Source: Isoetes taiwanensis | Taxonomy: Eukaryota; Streptophyta; Lycopodiopsida; Isoetales; Isoetaceae | Direction of reading: 5' to 3' | Length of the DNA: 64,000 nt | Assembly (NCBI GenBank): GCA_021234155.1 | Contig: JAJEKV010000078.1 | Span: 682,001 to 746,000 of the forward strand | The notes under the pieces: model-generated | What the model saw: the letters and a program-made list of their open reading frames with translations, nothing else | Database searches by the model: none | Told to the model about the DNA's origin: nothing | Translations under genes and position numbers: made by a program | Shown: in pieces, positions 24,531-33,084 of the stretch | Numbering within the stretch: the first letter of the stretch is position 1 | How the letters are laid out: every line of letters begins with the position of its first letter

Positions 24531-24954
24531 TCAACTACATACCATTGTAGTTGGAATCGATAGCATCGTGGATAGTTCGACCCTAGCATTGCCGCATAAA
24601 GTCGGGGTAAGCCTTCTCAAGGTCTTGTTTAAGGACCCAAGTGGCATCCTCGGTTGGTAAGTGTTTCTACTTAACCAAGTACTGCAATATTTGGGTTCTT
24701 CTCGTTTGCTTATATGATCTGTCGAGAAGAGCTTCTGGAACAAGTTCTAATTGGTCATCTGTCATCTCCAGAAGTGTTGGCGTATCAAGAATCTTATGAG
24801 GATCCGGGGTGTGCTTCTTCAAAAGGCTTACGTGGGAAACTTTATGGACCTTGAGATGAGCGGGCAAATTCAACTTATAGGCTTGAGGATCTAATCATTC
24901 AATGATCTGGAAGGGCCCCACCCATCGTGGTGCCAGTTTCTTGCAATTACCAAT
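24531..24954 (-). pseudogene. Integrase C-terminus with chromodomain-like tail (original copy of the array segment)
   Basis: The minus-strand frame reads IGNCKKLAPRWVGPF, then LPAHLKVHKVSHVSLLKKHTPDP and LELVPEALLDRSYKQTRR, ending YLVK then a stop. That is the C-terminal integrase segment of chromovirus-type Ty3/gypsy elements, where a tryptophan normally follows YLVK. Here the codon is TAG instead of TGG. The same frame continues after the stop as KHLPTEDATWV, so the chromodomain-like tail is cut. All eight array copies share the stop, so it came before the amplification. Confidence 0.85.
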
Positions 24955-25990
24955 CTTGAGCTTGGCCTGCTTAACCTTGATTTTTAACCATACAGATTCA
25001 CCAACTTGAAACTCCGCGGTGTGCGGTCCGGATCAATTTACGTATTTCACGCAATTTGTTCGGGACAAGACTCTTTTGTTGACTCCGTGCTGCCAATAGA
25101 TAACCGCGTACTTCTTCTACCAAGGCTTGCATATCAGTAAGAAACTGCTGTGAGACTGCCACCTTGGAAACCGGGTTATGCCACGTATCTGGAGCAAGAC
25201 ATTGATATCCATAAGTGATCATAAAGGGAGACATCTTCGAGGACTCCTGCTTAGTACTAATATAAGCAAATTCCACTAAATGAATGTAATCTTCCCACTG
25301 AGATTGCTTGTTCCAGACGTAATTGCGTAGCATATCCTCAATAATGCGATTGGTATGTTCTGACTGACCATCTGTTTGAGGGTGATAGGCTATACTCATG
25401 GCAAGCTTGGTTTATATAGTGCTAAAGAAGTCCTTTCAAAAAGCACTAACAAACTTAGGATCATGATCCAAACGTGGCATCCCATGGAGTCAAAAAATCT
25501 TTTTGGAGAATAAGAGTGCCGTATCCAAAGCAGTATCGGTGGTGCGGCATGGCAAGAAATGCGCCATCTTAGAAAGCTTGTCAACTACCACCATCAAGGC
25601 ATCATCTCCTCTAAGTACCCACAATGAAGTTCATGGTAATGACTTCCCATTTTGCATTGGGAACGTTTAGAGGTTCAAGTTCGCCTGGAGTCCTTAATTG
25701 CTCTGCTTTTGTCTGCTAGCAAAGTTGGCACTGCTTAATGTAATGAGCAATCCGCTTCTTCATACCAGGCCAGAAATAAATGGATCTATCTTGAAATATG
25801 TCTTCATGAATCCGGCATGACCAGCTATGGGACTGTTATGTGTGTCATAGAGAATAAGCCTCCTAACTCCTGATGACTCGGGTACACATAACTTATCTCG
25901 GTAACACAAAAGATTACCGTCCTTCTTATAATGCTTGTATGTTTCCCTCTCCTTGTCTGTCTTGGCCTCCTTAGAAAGTCGCTCCATACT
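24955..25990 (-). pseudogene. Ty3/gypsy integrase, broken
   Basis: On the minus strand the H2C2 zinc-binding region is seen (DTHNSPIAGHAG at about 25830-25870, then QCQLC at about 25730). The catalytic core follows: VVVDKLSKMAHF (first Asp, about 25560-25595), HDPKF (second Asp, about 25455-25470) and YHPQTDGQSE with the catalytic Glu (about 25358-25387). Stops and frameshifts, such as one after QCQLC and one near 25400, break the frame. The protein would insert element cDNA into the genome; this copy cannot. It leads directly into the array segment. Confidence 0.88.
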
Positions 25991-26515
25991 TCACGGAACT
26001 CTGGATCTGTTGGAAGCGATTGCTCAATAGTTTTCCCAAATTCACTTGCAAGAGTGGAAATAACATTGCAATGCGTACGTGTTGTCAGCGGGTGCCGAGG
26101 TAGGGCGTCAACAACAACATTACGCTTCCCGGGTTTATACAAAACCTTAAAGTCGTACTCTTCCACAAATTCTATCCATCTGCATTGTCGGAGATTAAGA
26201 TTAGCTTCTGTGAAGATATATTGAAGGCTTTGATGATCCGTATCTAATTGGAAACGCCGCCCAAGAAGATAGTGTCTCCAAATTCGCAAGGCACGCACGA
26301 CTGCAAGCAACTCTTGGTCATGGGTGGGATACCTCTGTTCTGCACCATTCATTTTCTTAGAATCATAGGCAATGATCTGTCCTTCTTGCCTTAAGACATC
26401 TCCAGTTGCTATCTTACTGGCATCGGGTGCAACGGTCTTTTCCTTTTGAGGATCAGGTAGCATAAGGACTGACGCGGTGGTTAAAGCGTCCTCTAACTGT
26501 TGGAAGCCTGCCTGA
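25850..26515 (-). pseudogene. Reverse transcriptase thumb remnant and RNase H of the Ty3/gypsy pol
   Basis: A frame opens with HVQAGFQQLEDALTTASVL (end of the reverse transcriptase/connection region) and goes on through RNase H. It has the acidic residues in APDAS, HDQELLAVV and LDTDHQSLQYI, and ends GKRNVVVDALPR, the usual close of Ty3/gypsy RNase H. Everything before HVQAGF (the palm with the YxDD motif) is missing; unrelated sequence starts at about 26,516. The frame then passes towards the integrase H2C2 region near 25,850-25,990. Confidence 0.88.
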
Positions 26516-26524
26516 ACGTGGCGA

Positions 26525-27025
26525 TCAGCTGACGGATAAGGCAGCTGATGATGCTACCTCTGATGGAAAACCGGTAGCCAAGGGAGCGGACACGAGCAGC
26601 TTCATCCTAATCCAAGCGGCAATATCCTGTCCCAAGGCAGCAAGAGCAAGATCGCGGTGTACCAATACTAGGGTAACCGTGCGGTAGTTCACCTTTTTAT
26701 GGCCTGCCAAGGTGGATAGAACATGCAAGGCCCACCAGGATGCTTCTGCTTCAGGTGCAAGGTCCTTGGCAAAGAAGAGGACCTGACCTTGCTGAAAGGC
26801 GGAAAGGAAGAATCTTTTGAATTGACTTCCTTTCTCTAAGTTGATGGTGACCTCGTCCTCCTCGGCTTCCTCTGCCTCCTCCTTTAAATGCTCCTTGTAT
26901 TCACAGAGATCTTCCTCTTCTTCGTCAGTTTCCATAGGAATGGGGATATCATTAATATTAGGGACGTGGGGTCCCACGGCGGCAAAAGCGGCGTCAGTTG
27001 GTTGAAACGGAGCATCCTGCAACAT
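26525..27025 (-). CDS. Unidentified acidic 166-residue frame inside the retrotransposon
   Basis: It starts at the ATG at 27025. It has an acidic run (ETDEEEEDLCEYKEHLKEE), then a region with WWALHVLSTLAGHKKV. It occupies the place where gag-protease-reverse transcriptase should be, but I could not match it to any of them. It might be a diverged gag piece or captured sequence. It stops 10 bp before the reverse transcriptase remnant, which is in another frame. Confidence 0.35.
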   Translation of the reverse strand: MLQDAPFQPTDAAFAAVGPHVPNINDIPIPMETDEEEEDLCEYKEHLKEEAEEAEEDEVTINLEKGSQFKRFFLSAFQQGQVLFFAKDLAPEAEASWWALHVLSTLAGHKKVNYRTVTLVLVHRDLALAALGQDIAAWIRMKLLVSAPLATGFPSEVASSAALSVS

Positions 27026-27841
27026 AAGTTGGCACAGACCTGAAGAGTTTCAACAGGCTTCACATCCTCCTAATGAAAACAAACTTTGCACTTGGGGTGG
27101 ATACTCAATACGGGAGAAGTTGAGGAAATCATCCTGGCAATATCCAGCCAGCTTGTAAAGAATTTGCGTCTTGGGCTTACGATGAATGTTGGCTATCACA
27201 TGGTATTCCCACAGATGTCGTCGAGCAGGAGCTAGTCTTGATTATTAACACGAACAGTCGGGAGACCATCCAAGCCAGCAAGTTTATGCCCTCGGCTTCG
27301 AGGCACAGGCATCTCGACAACTAACTGCTTCCATCACTTAAAATCAGCGTGGCTGACTTGCTCATCCTCATCATGAGTCGAAGGGATGGGTACTTTCCCT
27401 GTCTCCGAAGGGTGCGGCCTCATCATCAACGTAGCAGTCCATAAGGATGGCTAAGGCAAAGCAAGCTTCACAATAAGGGTGCTTGCCGAACCGGAGAATA
27501 GGGGCATTCTTTGCCCATCGCTGAATGCTGCGAAGGACATCCTCTACATGCCGATCATCCCCCAACATCTGATATAAGGTATCTCTGTCCAAGTATAGAC
27601 GGGAAGATCTCCGTGTTGGATGCAGTTTGGAACAATTTCTTGAGCGTAAAACTCAAGGAACTGAACATAGTCCGGATGGGCCCACCTCTTGCATCAACGA
27701 AGGATGAAAAGATTCAAATGGGACTTAGGAATCCCACTTCTTGCCATCCATATACCATTGCAAATGGGCAGAGTAGTCCATGGTGGTGTGGGAAATGCAA
27801 ACAATTGAAGGTGCAAGAGAATAGTGAACACAAAATATAAT

Positions 27842-27861
27842 GGTCTCTCTCTCTCTCTCTG
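27842..27861. repeat. (CT)n microsatellite
   Basis: A short run of CT dinucleotides at the left edge of the AT-rich block inside the retrotransposon. Confidence 0.9.
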
Positions 27862-28041
27862 AAAAGTAAAGGTGCGGACGTCACTGTCAGTAATTAATAA
27901 TTAATTTTTTTTTATAATGTTTATAAAATACATGTGGTGTACCAAGCAGTTGAGATCAACCGATAAACAACATATATTCATAATGATAACAAAAGTACAA
28001 AAATTTTATATACAACAATTTTTTTCACAAAAATTTAGAAT

Positions 28042-28124
28042 TTACATCGGATCTTCGTGGATCCGTCGAGCTAGTGCCAAATCTTTAGGCATAATTGTGA
28101 CTCTCTTGGCGTGAATAGCGCAAA
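28042..28124 (-). pseudogene. Histone H3 last exon, fragment
   Basis: The minus strand reads [14 protein letters not shown], then [12 protein letters not shown] and a stop at 28042-28044. This is the C-terminal end of histone H3, where canonical H3 has DIQLARRIRGERA. A good splice acceptor (AAGTAGCAG) lies just upstream at about 28125, as expected for an intron-containing H3 gene. No earlier H3 exon was found to the right, so it is an orphan exon carried inside the retrotransposon. The altered tail could point to a variant or simply to decay. Confidence 0.8.
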
Positions 28125-29110
28125 GATGTCTGCTACTTATCATAACAGTGGCTTGCTGGGATTGGACAATTGTAGTATAGCTCCAATCATTCAGCTGAAT
28201 CTGTCATCAACCTTAAGCCTATTTAACTGGAGAAACAATCTGCCTATTAGATTAATTCTAGAAACATTAATTGTTATAATTAAGATCATTATCTCCAACT
28301 TCAATGAAAAAATAATTTTGGAATTGGCATTCATTTTAGATAATCTTTACCCTCTATGCAATTGTAAAATGCTTGATTGGAGATGCCATTTTGAAAGGCA
28401 TTTGAAAGGAACTGTGCCATATATGAATTTAAAAGGTGAGATAATATTTTGCAGCTAAAATTGTGAGATAAAATCTTTTGCTCCATATAGAAAGGTAGTG
28501 ATGTTTGCCGAGGAGAGGCCCCGGCACAAATCACGTTCAACGTGTACATGGAGGTAAAAATTAATTTATTGTCCAACCAACCTGTTCTTTCATACTTATA
28601 ATCCTGCCTGGATATTTTGTAGCAGACCTTACAACATGCATTGCCAGTTTTCCCTTTAACAAACCACCCTCTAACTTCAGAGAGCAACCTGTCAAATCAG
28701 TAGTAAAATGTTCTTCTAAATAGCAAGCAATGGATCACATGCTTGTTCCTAGCTGTATGAATTGACATGCTGATGGCATCATGAGGACCAAACGAAGCTC
28801 AGAATGATCAAGTTTTTGCGCATCAGTTCACTATATGACAACTTAACACTGCAATATTTCCAAGATATTGGCTGCAGCGTATTGTGATTATTATAAGCAA
28901 AAAAATATACTTGCTATGTTACGCTTCTTGATGGTGCAATCCAAGTTCCAATAATATTTTTAGTCTTTGTATGTACTGCAAATAGAAATACTGCCTTTAA
29001 GTTCTAAAAATAAAAAGTGAAAGGCCCAGGAAAAGGCTCCTATTAAAACAAACATCTGTTCCAAGACCTTTATATTCTACATCTGGAACTTACTCATGGG
29101 ACGGAGCAAG

Positions 29111-29281
29111 ATGGCAGAACGGATTCTAGAGGATATTTAGATGCACATACTAGCGTTTGTAGATATAGAAAATCTCTTCAAAGCATGCTTGTTGGTGTGC
29201 AAGAACTGGAGAAGAATGGTACCCGTTTTTTCAAGATTTCCACTGATGACATATTCAACAAAATACTTATTCAGATTTAAT
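29111..29281 (+). pseudogene. F-box-like fragment
   Basis: From an ATG at 29111 the frame reads MAERILEDI, a TAG stop, then MHILAFVDIENLFKACLL and VCKNWRRMVPVFSRFP. This fits the F-box pattern of a leucine-rich start, an acidic-hydrophobic middle and a closing VCKxWRR. F-boxes dock proteins onto SKP1 in SCF ubiquitin ligases. The stop and the lack of any downstream domain mark it as a remnant. Confidence 0.6.
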
Positions 29282-30254
29282 AGATAGCACTTCAAGAACG
29301 CCATTATAAGAATATATGTATTGTTTGGAAATTCTTGATTGTTATAATTTTTATAAGTTTTAATTATATAAGTTTATCTTTCAATTAAAACTATAATGGT
29401 TATCAAAGAATAAACTTGATTTCCGAACTAATTTTCATTTGAATCTATTTAGAATTAGACATTTCAAGAATATAAAAATTTCAATTTGTAGTTATTTAAC
29501 AGATTCAAAATTTAGCAATCATGATAATTAAATGAAATCTGATGGTTTGATAAGCGATCGACTTAAAACTATTATAAGAATTTCACAATATACAAATTTT
29601 TACACTTTAAAAAATACTTTAAGAAAAGTTTAGGTTGAAATTAATTAAATGATATAAAGTTATTGGTTTAATAATAACTATTAAATAATTTACTATTGAT
29701 GAAATAAAATATATTGACATTTAATCAATAATAAACTATTCATTTTTTATTAAACATAAACGTAATCATTTAATTAATTTCAATCTAAAACTTTCTTTAA
29801 ATATTTTGAAAAGCATTGTATTTTAATTATACAGAGTTATCTTAGATGAAAATTTAATTCCAAATTTAGATGAAATCGAGAATTAATTAGAAAGCAACTT
29901 TAAATTTTAGTAAGTATCATATTTTTTATTTAAAGATAAGCATTGCTAGAATAGAATTTGATAGACATCTTGAATGTTCTCTAAGAAAGTAGAGTAGAAT
30001 AGAATCTAATAGACATTTTAAATATTCTCTAACACGGATGCTGGCTGTGACACAAAACAACAACAACAAATTGCAAAATAACAACATTAAAAGAATCGAG
30101 TAGAGTTTTTTTCACATTAAAAGTGATTCAAGGTGGTCATGAGACAATATAGGATGCACATTGAATGAGTTACAACCCCGCACTTATCGGAGGACAATTG
30201 ATAATCACAAATCAAGACAATTTTGAGGGAAAAAAAATGGTGGGGAGGAGGAAC

Positions 30255-30326
30255 TATCAGACCCAAGTTTCGATCTTGGGACCTATGGGTTATGGGCCCA
30301 CTATGCTTCCGCTGCGCCACTCTGAT
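30255..30326 (-). tRNA. tRNA-iMet (CAU)-like gene, copy 1
   Basis: 72 nt on the minus strand, closely following the plant initiator tRNA: 5' ATCAGAGTGGCGCAGCGG with an intact A box, an anticodon loop CCCATAA giving CAU, and a T arm CCAAG-ATCGAAA-CTTGG that pairs fully. The acceptor stem has one mismatch (G7-G66), and the D stem has GCAT for GCGT. No CCA is encoded. A T run for Pol III termination lies about 20 nt downstream (minus strand, about 30231-30238). It may be a decaying tRNA gene or the head of a tRNA-derived repeat. Confidence 0.78.
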
Positions 30327-30875
30327 CTTGCCAAGTTCTTGCAACCGAATACTAAGTTCTTGCCTCGCAAAAGCCAATATTGCCCTAATGTCTACCAACT
30401 CCAATGCCCCTCTCAACTTCATTTAGAGAATGCACATAGACGTAGAAAAACTTTCTTGCATTATGCTTCATATAAAATGAATAAAAGCACTATAGCCACG
30501 AAAACTACCCCTAAAATCACTCCTATTATCAAATGCCTTTGGCAAGATTTGATTATCTACCACATTGCTAGAATAGAATTCAATAGACATCTTGAATGCT
30601 GTCTAAGAGTAGAATAGAATCTAATAGACATTTTAAATGTTCTCTAAGACGGATGCTGGTTGTGACACAAAACAACCACGCCAAATTGCAAAATAACAAT
30701 ATTTAGAAGAATTGAGTAGAGTTTTTTTCACATTAAAAAAGATTCAAGGTGGTCATAAGACAATATAGGATGCACATTGAATGAGTTACAACCCCACACT
30801 TGTTGGAGGGCAATTGATAATCACAAATCAAGACACTTTCTAGAAATAAAAAAAAAGGATGAGGGAATGAGAAAC

Positions 30876-30947
30876 TATCAGAGCCAAGTGTTGATCTTGG
30901 GACCTATGGGTTATGGGCCCACCACGCTTCCGCTACGCCACTCTGAT
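30876..30947 (-). tRNA. tRNA-iMet (CAU)-like gene, copy 2
   Basis: 72 nt on the minus strand. The acceptor stem ATCAGAG/CTCTGAT pairs fully, the anticodon arm is GTGGG-CCCATAA-CCCAT with one G-U pair, and the D arm can form with wobble pairs. The T loop is ATCAACA instead of ATCGAAA, which damages the B box. A T run follows about 20 nt downstream (about 30849-30857 on the plus strand as A). Copies 1 and 2 carry different defects, so neither is clearly functional. Confidence 0.75.
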
Positions 30948-31285
30948 CTTGATAACAATCAATGTATTGAACATCTTTTAGTTTGTTCAAATGCAACAGA
31001 ATACCAAGTTCTTGCCTCGCGCAAGCCAATGCTGCCCTAATGTCTACCAACTTCAATGCCCCTCTCAACTTCATTTAGAGAATGCACATAGATGTAGAAT
31101 ATGCTTCATATAAAATGAATAAAAGCACTATAGCCACGAAAACTACCTCTGAAATCACTCCTATAATCAAATGCCCTTGGCAAGATTTGATTATCTACCA
31201 CATTGCTAGAATAGAATTCAATAGACATCTTGAATGTTCTCTAAGAAGGTAAAGTAGAATAGAATCTAATAGACATTCTAAATGT

Positions 31286-33071
31286 GGGTGGCATGAGTCT
31301 GGAAGAGCAGATCAGTCTTGAACTCTTGGGCTATCTCCCACACTAAACGCTAGAAGGGCAGTTTGCGTATCAGGAGTTTCATGGATTTCTAGTATTTCCG
31401 GATCTCCCTTAATTCCATAGTGCCAGCCTTGAAACGATACTTCTTCTTTTGGCGCTTAGGCGGTGGAGGCAAAAGAAGTGTCTTGCCACCGGTGGTCGGG
31501 TGATTAACCCTTCGGATTAGGGCTTCTCTGCGCTCTGCACTCTTGGCTTTCTCGACCCCGCCTACCGCTTGTAACTGTTCTTATACTACTCTTCCTTTCA
31601 CTGTGGGGTGCTTTTGCGCTTCCTCTGGATAGTATGGCTCTCGGACTGGGTCTGGACTTATGTCTGGTCCTCTACTTCCCTTATACGCTCAGCTACCCTC
31701 TGGGCATGCTGCTCCAGTCTTAGACGGACTTCGGTCCGTCTGTGTATCTCTGCAAGGTAGCGATCTGACATGGCTGACATTTCCAGTTCAACGAGCTGGC
31801 TGGAGTAGGGGTGAAGTACTTCGATCGTTCATCCCAAAGAAAGATCTCGGTGTTCTCATCATAATAATAAAATGGCAGGATAAGGGGGTTGCCATCATCA
31901 ATAAACTCACCGTTTCCGAGATATATGAACTCCGCACCTCTAGCTTGTGCATCTCCCCTCGCTGTTTCTCGGCCATCGGCTTCCAAAGCCATATCCATTA
32001 CTCTCTCTGCCTCGACCCGGCCAGCTTCGGTTCATCCCCCGTTGAAGATTCCGGCGGGAAGAACTTGGTGATGACCAAAATTTGATCGGGCTGGTCTACT
32101 ACTGTATCTCCCCCAAAGCATTAAGCTTCAGAAGGAAGCGCTCAATTAAGTGAAATTCGAAAAGGGAATTCTCCCTCTTGATTTGAAACGCAAAAACTAA
32201 CTAGTCCAAAAGGAGTTCTACCCTCTCAGGATCTGTGGCAAGAAGCCTCCCGAGAACGGCAAAGATTTGGATGATGCTAAGGGAGTCATACGTTTGATCC
32301 ATGCGTATACGAGCCATCTCGTCAGAAGACATAGGGTTTAGGGTAGGCGCTAGGTAGGGTAGCTATGGCAAGCGAACGCGGTCCAGTGGCTATGGTGGTC
32401 AAGCTTAGTCTAGGTCGGTTATGGCGGGCGAGCTTGGTCAAGATCGGCTATGGCGTGCGAGCTTGGTCAAGGTTAGCTATGGCAGGTCGAGCTTGGTCTG
32501 GCGGCTATGGCGTCCCAAGCGCTGAAGACACAAAAGAAACAGATACAAAAGAAACGTCCAGAAAATTTGAATTCAATCAATTTTTTTTTTTTTGTATATA
32601 TTTCGTTGTGAACAAATTTTTAGACGTATAAAATACGGCGAATGCATATTTCAGCATTGTGGACGTTTTGGATGCCCCAAATCAAATTTTAAACTTAAGA
32701 AATGTTGTCAGCGCCGATTTTGGTTTTTGGCCGAAATCTTGATGCTGCCAGCTGGTCCGAAAGTTGCTCTAGGCTAATTAAGGGGTCCCTATGGCAACGG
32801 AACAAAAATCAGCCCAATCCGAGCCTCCTAGAGAAAGTTATGACCCTTAGAATTAAGGGACAATATACAAATAAAAAAAAACATCATACTCTTACCCCAA
32901 TACCTCATAAAAAGTTTAACCCTAACTAACCCAACCCTATACCCAATTAGCCATATTCATCCTCCCTAAAGATATCTAAGTACTCCTATGCAAGAAAGGC
33001 TCTCCCTTATTGCTAAACGGTCTAGCGAGTTAGAATATGGCTAGTGCAATGACCTGATCCATCAGAATCAT
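31286..33071 (-). other. Retrotransposon 5' internal region (leader and possible gag remnant)
   Basis: Between the primer binding site and the AT-rich block lies 1.8 kb of more balanced composition. A minus-strand frame at 31720-31998 (FIYLGNGEFIDDGNP, then FYYYDENTEIFLWDERSKYF) might be a diverged gag piece, but I see no zinc knuckle. A ~29-bp minisatellite lies at 32361-32522. Confidence 0.5.
32361..32522. repeat. Minisatellite, ~29-bp unit, about six copies
   Basis: Degenerate repeats of GGCTATGGCGxGCGAGCTTG GTCAAG type (about 26-30 bp) fill 32361-32522, in the leader of the retrotransposon. Confidence 0.8.
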
Positions 33072-33083
33072 GCTCTGATACCA
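33072..33083 (-). promoter_or_regulatory. tRNA-iMet primer binding site
   Basis: On the minus strand this reads TGGTATCAGAGC, the complement of the 3' end of initiator tRNA-Met including CCA, one base inside the 5' LTR. It is the start site of minus-strand cDNA synthesis in plant LTR elements. Confidence 0.93.
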
Positions 33084-33084
33084 T

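Larger units (their letters stand above)
16637..24954 (-). repeat. 8-copy tandem array of a ~1.05-kb retrotransposon tail unit
   Basis: Units: 16637-17684, 17685-18738, 18739-19787, 19788-20829, 20830-21851, 21852-22904, 22905-23957 and 23958-24954. In element direction each unit runs from integrase residues reading IGNCKKLAP, through the integrase C-terminal/chromodomain-like segment, the 3' untranslated region and the polypurine tract, to the first 74 bp of U3. Each then joins directly to the next unit. The junction is always ...TTGCAATTACCAAT|ATTATAGTCC. The rightmost unit is the original copy, because there the CAAT runs on into integrase codons instead of a junction. The leftmost unit passes into the true LTR. 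Confidence 0.95.
29941..31285. repeat. Tandem duplication of a ~630-bp unit carrying tRNA-iMet
   Basis: The start CATTGCTAGAATAGAATT recurs at 29941, 30562 and 31201, giving two full units (29941-30561 and 30562-31200) and a partial third to about 31285. Each full unit holds a tRNA-iMet-like sequence on the minus strand and the same flanks (ACAATATAGGATGCACATTG; GTCTACCAAC). Substitutions and small indels separate the copies. Confidence 0.9.

Noticed and set aside
17021-24873. Repeated 60-75-residue open frames as a gene family
   Set aside because: They are the integrase tail and untranslated parts of the tandem retrotransposon unit, read in several frames, not separate genes.
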